A DNA stretch of 64,000 bases from Paenibacillus_AR sp051594765 (GCF_051594765.1 NZ_JBPPGJ010000009.1:215936-279935); one strand, 5' to 3'. Shown: positions 23,635 to 32,811, counted from the first letter of the stretch. The notes: a model not told the origin generated them from the letters alone. Translations and numbers: made by a program.

Positions 23635-24953
23635 TCAAGCTTCCTGAATCTTCCCGTTACATCGAACGGCTTAAAGCCATGGACCCGGTACTGGTGAACG
23701 GCAAAGTAACCCAGGTCATCGGGTTGACCGTGGAATCAGAGGGGCCCGATGCCAGCGTCGGAGATGTGTGCCACATATATCCTTATAAGTCTTCCAAGCC
23801 TCTTAAGGCGGAAGTGGTTGGCTTTAAGAACAACCGGGTCATCCTGATGCCTCTCGGGGAACTGCATTCCATCGGCCCCGGCTGCGAGGTGGTCGGCACC
23901 GGCAAACCCTTGACGGTTCAGGTGGGACACGAGCTCTTGGGCAAGGTGCTGGATGGTTTAGGACAGCCGCTGGACGGCGGTTTTCTTCCCAGCCGGATGA
24001 GCCATTACTCCACGCACAATCAGCCCAGCAATCCGTTGAAGCGCCCCCGGGTTCTCGAGCCCATCAGCGTTGGGATCCGGGCCATCGACGGGTTGTTGAC
24101 GGTCGGCAAGGGGCAGCGGGTGGGCATATTCGCTGGCTCCGGCGTAGGCAAAAGCACCCTGCTCGGCATGATCGCCCGGAACACATCCGCCGATGTCAAT
24201 GTCATCGCTCTCATCGGGGAACGCGGACGCGAAGTGCTTGATTTCATCGAGAGAGATCTGGGGGCGGAGGGATTGGCCCGCTCGGTCGTTGTGGTGGCCA
24301 CATCCGATCAGCCGGCTCTCATCCGGATCAAGGGAGCGCTCATTGCCACGAGCATTGCGGAATTTTTCCGGGACCGCGGCTTGAACGTCATGCTGATGAT
24401 GGACTCGGTAACCCGATATGCCATGGCTCAGCGGGAAGTTGGGTTAGCCGTAGGCGAACCGCCTGCCACCAGAGGTTATACACCATCGGTCTTCGCCACC
24501 TTGCCCAAGCTGCTGGAGCGCTCGGGAACCGGGCCGAAAGGCTCCATCACCGCATTCTATACGGTTCTGGTGGATGGAGACGACATGAACGAGCCGATCG
24601 CGGATGCGGTCCGCGGCATCTTGGACGGACATATTGTTCTGAACCGGAACCTGGCGAACAAAGGCCATTTCCCCGCCATCGACATTCTGGCCAGCGTCAG
24701 CCGCGTCATGAAGGAGATCGTGCCGGAGGAGCATCAGGAAGCGGCCCGATTCTTACAGCGGCTGCTCTCGGTTTATAAGGATTCGGAGGATCTGATCAAT
24801 ATCGGGGCGTACCAGAGGGGCTCCAACCCTGAAATTGACAAGTCCTTGCAATATATCCAAGCCATCAATGATTTTACGCGGCAGAAGGTATCGGAGAAAA
24901 TCCATTTCGATGAAGTGCAGGCCAGGTTACTTAGCGAATTCGGCGGAGGCTGA
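23631..24953 (+). CDS. fliI: Flagellum-specific export ATPase FliI
   Basis: This 440-residue F1-beta-like hexameric ATPase energises type III export with FliH and FliJ. Walker A is GIFAGSGVGKSTLLGMIAR (about residue 166), followed by GERGREVLDFIE and Walker B LNVMLMMDSVTRYAMAQREV. The substrate-recognition region GEPPATRGYTPSVFATLPKLLERSG is also present. Length equals B. subtilis FliI (438). GTG 23631 overlaps the fliH stop in GTGA. Confidence 0.97.
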   Translation: MIKLPESSRYIERLKAMDPVLVNGKVTQVIGLTVESEGPDASVGDVCHIYPYKSSKPLKAEVVGFKNNRVILMPLGELHSIGPGCEVVGTGKPLTVQVGHELLGKVLDGLGQPLDGGFLPSRMSHYSTHNQPSNPLKRPRVLEPISVGIRAIDGLLTVGKGQRVGIFAGSGVGKSTLLGMIARNTSADVNVIALIGERGREVLDFIERDLGAEGLARSVVVVATSDQPALIRIKGALIATSIAEFFRDRGLNVMLMMDSVTRYAMAQREVGLAVGEPPATRGYTPSVFATLPKLLERSGTGPKGSITAFYTVLVDGDDMNEPIADAVRGILDGHIVLNRNLANKGHFPAIDILASVSRVMKEIVPEEHQEAARFLQRLLSVYKDSEDLINIGAYQRGSNPEIDKSLQYIQAINDFTRQKVSEKIHFDEVQARLLSEFGGG

Positions 24954-24961
24954 TAAGGTCC

Positions 24962-25402
24962 ATGAGATTCCGGTATTCCTTCCAAAAAATCGTCGATCTG
25001 AAGACAAATGAAAAAACTCAGGCCGAATGGATTCTGTCTGGCGCCGTCGTGAAGCTCCGGGAAGAGGAGTCGAGCTTGACCAGCCTGTTCTCCGAAAAGG
25101 ATGAAATCCGGGAACGTATGCATGTAACCGCCGAGGATCGGACGACTGCATCCGAGTTGATGTCCTACCAATCCTACCTGAACCATCTGGACGACCGGAT
25201 CAAGCGCAAGGCGGCGGATGTCCGACATGCCGAGGTCAATGTCGTGGAGAAGCGTGAAGTATTGTCCTCCAAGATGGTGGAGGAGAAGGTTTGGAATCAG
25301 GCCCGAGACAAGGCGTTCCGCCAATATCAGGCGCTTATGCTGAAGAAGGAGCAAGAGATGCTGGATGAGCTTGCTTCCAACAGATATAAGCGAACCATGT
25401 AA
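24962..25402 (+). CDS. fliJ: Flagellar export chaperone/stalk FliJ
   Basis: This 146-residue protein is an almost entirely helical antiparallel coiled coil. It starts MRFRYSFQKIVDLKTNEKTQ, the typical FliJ N-terminus, and ends in a Lys/Glu-rich helix. FliJ acts as the rotor-like stalk of the FliI hexamer and recycles export chaperones. It lies 8 nt after fliI. Confidence 0.92.
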   Translation: MRFRYSFQKIVDLKTNEKTQAEWILSGAVVKLREEESSLTSLFSEKDEIRERMHVTAEDRTTASELMSYQSYLNHLDDRIKRKAADVRHAEVNVVEKREVLSSKMVEEKVWNQARDKAFRQYQALMLKKEQEMLDELASNRYKRTM

Positions 25403-25438
25403 TCGGCGGGTAAGACCGTATGAAGGAGGTGCTGCTGC

Positions 25439-26362
25439 ATGGAGATGGATGCCGAAAAACCAACGTTTAACGCCTTCGAGAGATTCTTGTATTGGTTCTT
25501 CATCCCGATCGTGTTCACGATGGTGCTCGTGGGAGCTTTACTCTCTCTATTCGATTACAACTTCATGAACCAGCTGCTAAAGGTAGGAGATAAGGTGCCC
25601 GGCCTCTCCATGATTCTTCCAGACCCCAAGGTCGATAAGACTGCCGTGAAGACGAGCACTCCCGAAGCGGCGGAGACCACCCCGGAGCAGGTTGCTGCAG
25701 AGAACGAAGCGGCACTCAAGGACCTTCGGAACCAGTTGGCTAAGCGTGAGCAGGAACTGAAGAGCGCCAGCGATGCGTCCAGCCAGAAGGACCAGACCAT
25801 CAAGGACCTGCAGGCGAAATACGCGGCTCTGGAAGAGCAGTCCAAGCAAAAGGGCAAGACGGACGAGGAGTATATGGCGAAGATTAAGGAAACGGCTTCT
25901 ATGTACGCCAAGATGTCTGCCAGCAAAGCAGCTCCGATTATGCAGAATCTCACTGTGGCGGAGCAAGTCCTTCTCTTGTCCGAGATGAAGGTGGACGAGA
26001 GGGTCGCCATATTGGAGAAGATGGATCCGGCCAAAGCGGCGGAAGCCTCTATCTACCTGAAGGATACGAAGCCTGCCAAGGATAAGCAGATCGCGGCTTT
26101 GCAGGAACGGCTTAAGATTAACCAGACTGCCGCTGCGACATCCTCCGATAAGCTGACCAAGAGCGATCTGGGCCAAACCTTCGCCAACATGACGCCCAAG
26201 AGTGCGGCAGCGCTGCTGATCGAGATGGAGAAGACGACTCCCGCCAAGGTAACCGAGATTCTGAACAGTATGGATACAGCGTCGCGTTCCAAGGTGATGT
26301 CCTCGTTATCCGACGCTTCCAAGGAAACCGCAGCTTCCATTACGACGCGGTTGGCTCCTTAA
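25439..26362 (+). CDS. MotE/MgtE-N-like flagellar operon protein (YlxF type)
   Basis: This 307-residue protein has a single N-terminal membrane helix (residues about 18-42, YWFFIPIVFTMVLVGALLSLF) and an extracytoplasmic coiled coil (residues about 85-150). Its C-terminal half resembles the MgtE intracellular N domain (MSASKAAPIMQNLT, LLSEMKVDERVAILEKMDPAKAAEASIYL). It occupies the place of ylxF, between fliJ and fliK, in B. subtilis. By analogy to MotE it may chaperone a motor or export component, which is inferred. GAAGGAGGTG precedes the start. Confidence 0.8.
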   Translation: MEMDAEKPTFNAFERFLYWFFIPIVFTMVLVGALLSLFDYNFMNQLLKVGDKVPGLSMILPDPKVDKTAVKTSTPEAAETTPEQVAAENEAALKDLRNQLAKREQELKSASDASSQKDQTIKDLQAKYAALEEQSKQKGKTDEEYMAKIKETASMYAKMSASKAAPIMQNLTVAEQVLLLSEMKVDERVAILEKMDPAKAAEASIYLKDTKPAKDKQIAALQERLKINQTAAATSSDKLTKSDLGQTFANMTPKSAAALLIEMEKTTPAKVTEILNSMDTASRSKVMSSLSDASKETAASITTRLAP

Positions 26363-26402
26363 TGAACACACTCCCATGCATGGAAAGGAGGTGAAACATA
26401 AA

Positions 26403-27857
26403 ATGCAAACGGTACAAACCATGACAAATGCTGCAGGTGCCGCATCCGTAAATCCGACAGCAGCTACAGCCGGTACCGGTACGGTGAATGGCGATGCCGC
26501 CGCCTTCGGCAAACTTTTGCTCCAAGTGTTAGGCGGTGCAGCTAATGGCGATTCCGCTTCCGGAACACTGCCGGATCTGGCGCAGCTGTTGGCCGGATTG
26601 CTGGGGGTTCAAGGGTTATCCGGGATCTCCGAAACAGGTGAATCTGATTCTCAAGCGATCGTAGGCGAGCTGTTGACGAAGCTGGCCGACCAGCCGGAGC
26701 TTCTAGACAAGCTGTTATCGAATGATGAGGTACAGGATTGGATGCTTCAGGCTGCCTCTCTGCTTCAAGCCATGCAGCTGCTTCCTGAGAACGTACTCCC
26801 CGTTCAAATGGAGGAGCCCGTTCAAGAGGATAAAGCCATCGAGGGTGTACATACTGCCGCCGTGTCTACCGAGCAGGCGCAGGATATCCTGAGATCCATG
26901 GCACAAGCTGTCCAAACAGGCCGGGAAGGAAACGTATTCCTGGAGCAAATGGAAGAGAAGCTCGGGATGATATTGGCTAAGCAGCCGGAAGTGCTGGAAC
27001 TGCTCCAGCCCGCCGGCACAGGTAAGGATGCGGCAGCAGCTGCTGTGGCAGCTTCCTCCGCTGAAGGGATCGAAGCCTCCGTCAACGAGAAGCCTGCGGT
27101 ACAGAACAACCGAAAAGACTTGCGCAGCAGTGCCCGTGAAGGCCAGTCCGTTCAAGCCGACACGACAGGCAAGGTTCAGGTTACGCACATGACTTCTGCA
27201 TCCAATCGTCTGAAGATGCTGGCTGCGAAGACGATGCCCATCCACCGGATCGATCTGGTGAAGACGCAGGATGGTCAAGCTGCAGCTGAGCCCGCAGTGG
27301 TTTCTGCAGAGCCGAACGAAGCAGCACCGTCTGTCACTTTCGCACAAGAGCTGAACCGGTTGGTTCCCCACAAGGCGGAGCTCCCGTCGGAAGGCATCGT
27401 TCGAAGCCAAGCGCTGGTGGAGGACATGACCAAATTCGTGCTCGGTAAGCTGCGGCTTCAAGAAGTGAACGGCATTACGGAAGCCCGTCTTACTCTGACT
27501 CCGGAAACACTGGGTCAAGTGGAAGTCAAGCTTTCCATGCATAACGGCCAATTGGTCGCTCAATTTGCCGCTCAAACGGCGATGGGGAAAGATGCGTTGG
27601 AGGCCCAACTCTCTCAACTGCGCTCCGCACTGGTAAGCCAAGGCATCCAGGTGGATAAGCTGGAGGTGTCCCAAAGTCTTGCCTTCCAATCCGGCATGTT
27701 CCAAGATCAGCGACAGCAGCAATCCTTCCAGCAATCCAACCGCCAGAATCAATCCGGCGGACAATCGGACGGAAGCGAGGATTATGCTCTGGAAGCATCT
27801 AAGATCATGAACGGCTCCCGGGATTCCAACGGAGAGGGCTTCGATGTAACGGCATAA
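26403..27857 (+). CDS. fliK: Flagellar hook-length control protein FliK
   Basis: This 484-residue protein has a long low-complexity Ala/Gly/Gln-rich N-terminal ruler part. The compact C-terminal domain (about 330-430) contains LRLQEVNGITEARLTLTPE and LGQVEVKLSMHNGQLVAQFAAQ, the flg_hook signature that switches the export gate. A Gln/Ser/Asn-rich tail ends the protein. ATG 26403 is preferred because AAAGGAGGTG lies about 10 nt upstream; an earlier in-frame ATG at 26376 lacks one. Confidence 0.9.
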   Translation: MQTVQTMTNAAGAASVNPTAATAGTGTVNGDAAAFGKLLLQVLGGAANGDSASGTLPDLAQLLAGLLGVQGLSGISETGESDSQAIVGELLTKLADQPELLDKLLSNDEVQDWMLQAASLLQAMQLLPENVLPVQMEEPVQEDKAIEGVHTAAVSTEQAQDILRSMAQAVQTGREGNVFLEQMEEKLGMILAKQPEVLELLQPAGTGKDAAAAAVAASSAEGIEASVNEKPAVQNNRKDLRSSAREGQSVQADTTGKVQVTHMTSASNRLKMLAAKTMPIHRIDLVKTQDGQAAAEPAVVSAEPNEAAPSVTFAQELNRLVPHKAELPSEGIVRSQALVEDMTKFVLGKLRLQEVNGITEARLTLTPETLGQVEVKLSMHNGQLVAQFAAQTAMGKDALEAQLSQLRSALVSQGIQVDKLEVSQSLAFQSGMFQDQRQQQSFQQSNRQNQSGGQSDGSEDYALEASKIMNGSRDSNGEGFDVTA

Positions 27858-27896
27858 TGTCCGAACAATCGCAACAGGAAGCAAGGAGGTGTGAAC

Positions 27897-28343
27897 ATGG
27901 CGGATTCCACCGTCTCCACCAAGAATATGTGGCCTTATTATTCTTCCAACAACGTCCAGAAAGCCGGCACCTTCAAAGGAAATGAGATGGGGAAGGACGA
28001 GTTCCTGAAAATTCTCATCGCCCAGTTGAAAAATCAAGATCCGGCATCGCCTTTGCAAGACAAAGAATTCATCGCCCAGATGGCTCAATTTACTTCCGTT
28101 GAGCAGCTGAGCAATATGGCGAAGGAAATGTCGATGCTTCGGCAATCCATCGGAATGGCATCCGGGCTGATCGGCAAGATGGTCAGCTGGACCGTTAAGG
28201 ATTCCAATGGGCTGAATACGACCAAAGAGGGCAAAGTGGACGCGATCTCTTTCAAAGACGGCAAGCAGTATGCCAATGTGAAAGGAGAGAACGTAGCCCT
28301 GGATCAACTGACCAAGATTTGGGATTCAGGAGCAGCATCGTAA
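27897..28343 (+). CDS. flgD: Hook assembly (scaffolding) protein FlgD
   Basis: This 148-residue protein caps the growing hook. The block MGKDEFLKILIAQLKNQDPASPLQDKEFIAQMAQFTSVEQL, read across residues 31-71, is the FlgD signature. A short C-terminal tail domain follows (VEGKVDAISFKDGKQYANV-like). Like B. subtilis FlgD (140) it lacks the large Ig-like domain of E. coli FlgD. ATG 27897 follows AAGGAGGTG by 5 nt. The stop overlaps the next start (TAATG). Confidence 0.95.
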   Translation: MADSTVSTKNMWPYYSSNNVQKAGTFKGNEMGKDEFLKILIAQLKNQDPASPLQDKEFIAQMAQFTSVEQLSNMAKEMSMLRQSIGMASGLIGKMVSWTVKDSNGLNTTKEGKVDAISFKDGKQYANVKGENVALDQLTKIWDSGAAS

Positions 28344-28717
28344 TGGAACAAATGAAGATCGGACAGCTGTATCCAACACCTATTCCGCCTGGAGCGGCAA
28401 GGCCGGCAAACCAAGGTTCCTCGCAGCCGGTCAAGAGCTTTCAGGAGATTCTAGACGGGAAGGTCTTGAAATTCAGCCACCATGCGGAAGTCAGATTGAA
28501 GCAGCGTGGGATCGAGCTGAAGCCGGAGCAGATGACGAAGATCGAATCTGCCATTGACCGGGCGGCTGCCAAAGGGGCCAAGGATTCCCTGCTGATCATG
28601 AACGACTTGGCATTAATCGTGAATGTGAAGAGTAGGACCATCGTTACGGCCATGGATGGCGCCCAATTGAAAGACAATGTGTTTACCCAGATCGACAGTG
28701 CGGTTGTCGTATCTTGA
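28343..28717 (+). CDS. TIGR02530-type flagellar operon protein
   Basis: This 124-residue protein has a Pro-rich N-terminus (YPTPIPPGAARPAN) and a conserved core, SFQEILDGK..LKFSHHAEVRLKQRGIELKPEQMTKIESAID..AKGAKDSLLIMNDLALIVNVKSRTIVTAMD. This matches the small flagellar operon family found between flgD and flgE in many Firmicutes and spirochetes. The function is not established. It is translationally coupled to flgD by TAATG. A structured non-coding stretch of 111 bp separates it from flgE. Confidence 0.8.
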   Translation: MEQMKIGQLYPTPIPPGAARPANQGSSQPVKSFQEILDGKVLKFSHHAEVRLKQRGIELKPEQMTKIESAIDRAAAKGAKDSLLIMNDLALIVNVKSRTIVTAMDGAQLKDNVFTQIDSAVVVS

Positions 28718-28718
28718 C

Positions 28719-28790
28719 AGGACAAAGAGGGCTGGCCCGAACAGGAAGCCCCGACCGAGCGGACCGACTGATGCTCGGACGGTTTGTCCT
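28719..28790 (+). promoter_or_regulatory. Structured RNA element in the flgE leader
   Basis: AGGACAAA (28719-28726) pairs perfectly with TTTGTCCT (28783-28790). Inside, CCGACCGAGC (28751-28760) pairs with GCTCGGACGG (28773-28782), with one A-A mismatch, stacked directly on the outer stem. The 5' side insert contains GGGCTGGCCC, which may form a third short arm. No T-run follows, so it is not a standard terminator. It ends 38 nt before the flgE start. Confidence 0.55.
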
Positions 28791-28828
28791 CCATAACTGA
28801 ATCAACTCATATTGGGAGGAAATCATTC

Positions 28829-29659
28829 ATGTTGAGATCTTTGTATTCAGGCGTATCCGGAATGCGCGGCTTCCAAACGAAACTTGACGTTATCGGCAAT
28901 AACATCGCCAACGTGAACACCATCGGCTTCAAGGCCGGACGCGCCATGTTCAAGGATATCCTGAGCCAGACCGTTGCAGGCGTAACGGCTCCTAACGGAA
29001 ACGACGCCGGCGGCGTTAACGCCAAGCAAATCGGGTTGGGTGTGACCCTGGGCTCCATCGACACGATCCATACTCCCGGCAGTGCCATGACGACGAATGT
29101 GCCGACGGATCTGCGGATTGACGGCGACGGATTCTTCGCCGTCTCCTCCACCCCGGACCAGGAGCCTCCGTTCCTGACCCGTGCCGGTAACTTCACCGTC
29201 GATGCGGCAGGTAACCTGGTAAATGCAGACGGCTTGTTCGTCCGTTCCTCCGAGGGTACGCCAATCGTAATCGGCGATGATATTACCGCCTTCTCCATCT
29301 CTCAGGATGGCGCTCTGGTTACCGTTAATGCGGAAGGCGTAGCTGAAGTGACCACCACGAAGATCGCCGTTATGAAGGTAGCCAACCCTGCGGGCTTGGA
29401 GAAAATCGGAGGCAACCTGTACCGCTTGACACCAAACGCCAATCCGGACGGAGCAATCGAGTTCGGCGATACGGCGACCGCCAACAATGCGGAGCAGGGA
29501 ACCGGTGCGATTATTGCGGGCCAGCTGGAAATGTCCAACGTGGATCTGACATCTGAGTTCACCGAGATGATCGTAGCCCAGCGCGGCTTCCAAGCCAACT
29601 CCAGGATCATTACCACCTCCGACGAGGTGCTGCAGGAAGTTGTCAATCTGAAGCGTTAA
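28829..29659 (+). CDS. flgE: Flagellar hook protein FlgE (short, FlgG-like form)
   Basis: This 276-residue protein begins MLRSLYSGVSGMRGFQTKLD and ends EMIVAQRGFQANSRIITTSDEVLQEVVNLKR, across residues 246-276. Both ends closely match the short hook protein of B. subtilis (264 residues) in the same operon position. The axial coiled-coil ends flank a beta-rich middle (IDGDGFFAVSS). ATG 28829 follows GGGAGGAAAT by 6 nt. The FlgG rod protein of other species is the closest paralogue, so databases may name it FlgG. Confidence 0.93.
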   Translation: MLRSLYSGVSGMRGFQTKLDVIGNNIANVNTIGFKAGRAMFKDILSQTVAGVTAPNGNDAGGVNAKQIGLGVTLGSIDTIHTPGSAMTTNVPTDLRIDGDGFFAVSSTPDQEPPFLTRAGNFTVDAAGNLVNADGLFVRSSEGTPIVIGDDITAFSISQDGALVTVNAEGVAEVTTTKIAVMKVANPAGLEKIGGNLYRLTPNANPDGAIEFGDTATANNAEQGTGAIIAGQLEMSNVDLTSEFTEMIVAQRGFQANSRIITTSDEVLQEVVNLKR

Positions 29660-29730
29660 TAGAAGTCCCCGTTCTCAATAAACCTTCCGGGGGACTGATC
29701 CTCCCCCGGATCCCTTAAGGGAGGGGAAGC

Positions 29731-29952
29731 ATGATTACCGTAACACGCCTGAATGGCGCATCAATTACCATTAACGCTCTTCTCATCGAGACGATCGAAG
29801 CAACTCCCGACACCGTAATTACCTTGACAACCGGGAAAAAAATTATGGTTCTCGACAAGGTTCCCGATGTGGTAATCTTAATACAGCACTTTTTGTCGGC
29901 GATCGGATCGGTCAGAGGAACGATCATGAGCTCCGAGTCGGAGGGATCTTAG
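29731..29952 (+). CDS. swrD: SwrD/FlbD family flagellar protein
   Basis: This 73-residue protein starts MITVTRLNGASITINALLIETIEATPDTVI, across residues 1-30, and continues TLTTGKKIMVLDKVPDVV, the FlbD family pattern. In B. subtilis the equivalent gene at this place, swrD, raises flagellar power for swarming. It has GGGAGGGGAAG before the start. Its TAG stop overlaps the GTG of fliL by one base. Confidence 0.9.
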   Translation: MITVTRLNGASITINALLIETIEATPDTVITLTTGKKIMVLDKVPDVVILIQHFLSAIGSVRGTIMSSESEGS

Positions 29953-30431
29953 TGTTCAAGAATAAGTTTTTCATGATCATCATGGCGATGCTTATCGTGA
30001 TTACCTTGATTTTGGTTGCGTTCTTCGCCTTATGGCACATTATGGACAAGAACAGCAAGCCGGCCGACCCGAATGAAGCGGCCCGCTCTTCGGTCAGCCA
30101 AGTGGACGCCAAGAAACTGACGCCAGCCGAAGTCAAGGCCTTGACCGTGTTCGTCAAGGACGTGGTCACGAATCTGGCTGATAAGGGACGGATCGTCAAA
30201 GCCAGCTTCGCGTTTGAAATGGATAATAAGAAGGGCAAGGAAGAGTTCGAGACATTGGACTTCAAAGCAAAGGGCATCATTCTTCAGACTTTGGCCGACA
30301 TGAAGGCCGAACAGATCCAAGGCAGCAAGGGCCAGGAATATCTGGTTTCCACTCTGATGAACAAGATCAACAGTATCCTGACCGAAGGTAAAATCAAGCA
30401 GATCTCGATCACGGATTACTATGTGGAATAA
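29952..30431 (+). CDS. fliL: Flagellar basal body-associated protein FliL
   Basis: This 159-residue protein has a single N-terminal TM helix (residues about 5-27, FFMIIMAMLIVITLILVAFFALW) and an extracytoplasmic stomatin-like domain ending LTEGKIKQISITDYYVE. FliL associates with the stator. GTG 29952 overlaps the swrD stop. It is in operon order swrD-fliL-fliM. Confidence 0.93.
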   Translation: MFKNKFFMIIMAMLIVITLILVAFFALWHIMDKNSKPADPNEAARSSVSQVDAKKLTPAEVKALTVFVKDVVTNLADKGRIVKASFAFEMDNKKGKEEFETLDFKAKGIILQTLADMKAEQIQGSKGQEYLVSTLMNKINSILTEGKIKQISITDYYVE

Positions 30432-30470
30432 ACGGGGTGTTTCCGCACCCGTGTTGAAGGAGGTGACGCT

Positions 30471-31472
30471 ATGGTTGACGTACTTTCGCAAAATGAGATA
30501 GACGCCTTGCTTGCGGCATTGTCATCCGGTGAGATGGATGCGGAGGAGCTCAAAAAGGAGGATACGCAGAAGAAGGTCCGCGCCTACGACTTTAAGCGCG
30601 CTACCCGCTTCTCGAAGGATCATCTTCGGAGCTTGACACGGATCCACGAGAACTTCGCACGGTTCTTGACCACCTACTTCTCGACACAGCTCCGGACCTT
30701 TGTTCAGATTAATGTGGTTCAGGTGGAGCAGCTGCCGTATGATGAGTTTATCCGTTCCATTCCGAAGATGACGATCCTTAACATCTTCGAAGCGGAGCCG
30801 CTGGAGGGCCGTATGGTTTTGGAGGTACATCCCAACGTCGCCTTCGCCATGCTGGACCGTCTGTTGGGCGGTTCGGGCATATCCCCCTCGAAAATCAATG
30901 CGCTGACGGAAATTGAAACCATCATCATGGAACGTATTTTCAGCCGCGCATTAGATACATTGCAAGAAGCCTGGAAGACCGTTCTGGACTTGTATCCTCG
31001 GCTGGAGGCATTGGAAACGAATCCGCAGTTCATGCAGATCGCTTCCGCCAACGACACGATCGCCTTGATCTCCTTAAGCACGAAGATCGGGGATACAACC
31101 GGCATGATCAACCTTTGTATCCCGCACGTCGTTATTGAGCCGATCATGCCGCGCTTATCCGTACACCACATGTTCGTGACGCATAAGAAGTCCAAGACAG
31201 TGGAAGAAGCCGAAGCTCTGCAAAGCCGGGTCACAAAAGCCAAGCTGCCGATCATTGCAGAGCTGGGGCACTCCGAAATTTCGGTCCGGGATTTCCTGAA
31301 CCTCGCGGTAGGGGATGTCATTCCCTTGACCAAACCGGTAGAGGAAGGGCTTCATATCCGTGTAGGAGAGAGGCTGAAGTACATTGGAACCCCGGGAACC
31401 ATGAGAGGAAAGGTAGCGGTTCAAATTTCGGAGATCGTAGATGAAGGAGCCGAGGAACAAAATGACGAATAA
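30471..31472 (+). CDS. fliM: Flagellar motor switch protein FliM
   Basis: This 333-residue C-ring protein has the N-terminal CheY-P-binding peptide (VLSQNEIDALLAAL), the middle CheC-like domain (LEAEPLEGRMVLEVHPNVAFAMLDRLLGG-type block near residues 104-133) and the C-terminal SpoA domain (LGHSEISVRDFLNLAVGDVI). Length matches B. subtilis FliM (332). GAAGGAGGTG lies 8 nt before ATG 30471. It overlaps fliY by 11 nt. Confidence 0.97.
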   Translation: MVDVLSQNEIDALLAALSSGEMDAEELKKEDTQKKVRAYDFKRATRFSKDHLRSLTRIHENFARFLTTYFSTQLRTFVQINVVQVEQLPYDEFIRSIPKMTILNIFEAEPLEGRMVLEVHPNVAFAMLDRLLGGSGISPSKINALTEIETIIMERIFSRALDTLQEAWKTVLDLYPRLEALETNPQFMQIASANDTIALISLSTKIGDTTGMINLCIPHVVIEPIMPRLSVHHMFVTHKKSKTVEEAEALQSRVTKAKLPIIAELGHSEISVRDFLNLAVGDVIPLTKPVEEGLHIRVGERLKYIGTPGTMRGKVAVQISEIVDEGAEEQNDE

Positions 31473-32790
31473 CAAGGATTATTTGTCCCAAGAAGAGATC
31501 GATGCGCTTCTGCGTCAGACCTCTGACGAACCCGCCGGCGGTTTCGAAGGCGGACCCGTAATGGATGAGTATCTCTCTTCCTTGGAGCAAGATGCACTGG
31601 GTGAGATCGGGAACATCACCTTTGGGAGTGCGGCAACGGCATTATCGACGCTGCTGGGCAAGAAGGTGGACATCACCACTCCGAAGGTGTCCATCATCAC
31701 CCAAGAAGAGCTGCAATCCGAGTTTCCCAAGCCCCATGTGGCCGTTCATGTGAACTATGTAGACGGCTTCCACGGCATTAATCTGCTGGTGATCAAAACG
31801 ACGGATGCCCAAGTTATCGCGGACCTGATGATGGGGGGAGACGGTACCTCGCCAAGCGGAGAGTTGAATGAGATCCATATCAGCGCCGTGCAGGAAGCGA
31901 TGAACCAGATGATGGGCTCCTCCGCAACCTCCATGTCGACGATCTTCAACCGGTTCGTTAATATTTCGCCTCCTGGAATAGACATCATGGATCTGGCCAA
32001 CGGGAATACAGCCAACCTCCCGAAGGAAGATGTCTTCATCAAGGTTTCGTTCCGGATGGTCATCGGTGATCTCATCGATTCAACGATCATGCAGCTGCTT
32101 CCGGTGAATTTCGCGCGGGATATGGTCTCCATTCTGATGGGAGGAGCTTCTGATCATAGCGAACCTGCAGCACCCCCGGCTCCGTCTGCGCCGGCACCTG
32201 CACCAGCCGCCAGCCAGCCGCCAGTGCCGGCACCATCCGCACCGCAGCCGGCTGCCTATCAGCAGCCTCCGGCGTATCCGGATCCGGCCGCCTACCAGCA
32301 GCAGCCTCCGGCATATCCGGATCCTGCGGCTTATCCGCAGCAGCCTCCGATGGGCTACCCGCAGCCTGGCTATCCGCAGCCGGGGTACGGACAGCCTCCT
32401 ATGATGCCTCCCATGATGCCGGGGTACCAACAGGCAGCAGCAGCTTCATTCCCAATGCCGAACCGCAATGTGAATGTGCAGCCGGTACAGTTTTCGAACT
32501 TCAACCAGCCGCCCATGATGCAAGCGGATGACGGAAACCTGAATCTTCTACTAGACATCCCCCTACGTGTCACGGTAGAGTTGGGAAGAACGCAAAAGGT
32601 GATCAAGGATATCCTAGACTTGTCTCAAGGCTCGATCATCGAGCTGGACAAACTGGCGGGTGAGCCGGTTGACATCTTGGTCAACAACAAGCTCATCGCC
32701 AAAGGAGAAGTCGTCGTCATCGACGAAAACTTCGGTGTACGGGTAACCGACATCATTAATCAGTGGGATCGCATCCAAAAGCTACAATAA
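31462..32790 (+). CDS. fliY: Flagellar motor switch phosphatase FliY
   Basis: This protein of about 442 residues is longer than the B. subtilis one (378). It has an N-terminal CheY-P-binding peptide (YLSQEEIDALLRQT) and a CheC-like phosphatase domain (LEQDALGEIGNITFGSAATALS and a second E..N motif in AVQEAMNQMMGSSATSMS). A 110-residue Pro/Tyr/Gln/Ala-rich linker (residues about 235-345) leads to a C-terminal SpoA/FliN domain (LLDIPLRVTVELG through VRVTDIIN). It dephosphorylates CheY-P at the motor. ATG 31462 is favoured (GAGG 8 nt upstream); ATG 31441 is an alternative. Confidence 0.94.
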   Translation: MTNNKDYLSQEEIDALLRQTSDEPAGGFEGGPVMDEYLSSLEQDALGEIGNITFGSAATALSTLLGKKVDITTPKVSIITQEELQSEFPKPHVAVHVNYVDGFHGINLLVIKTTDAQVIADLMMGGDGTSPSGELNEIHISAVQEAMNQMMGSSATSMSTIFNRFVNISPPGIDIMDLANGNTANLPKEDVFIKVSFRMVIGDLIDSTIMQLLPVNFARDMVSILMGGASDHSEPAAPPAPSAPAPAPAASQPPVPAPSAPQPAAYQQPPAYPDPAAYQQQPPAYPDPAAYPQQPPMGYPQPGYPQPGYGQPPMMPPMMPGYQQAAAASFPMPNRNVNVQPVQFSNFNQPPMMQADDGNLNLLLDIPLRVTVELGRTQKVIKDILDLSQGSIIELDKLAGEPVDILVNNKLIAKGEVVVIDENFGVRVTDIINQWDRIQKLQ

Positions 32791-32811
32791 TTCTTGAGGA
32801 GGATTTTTACT

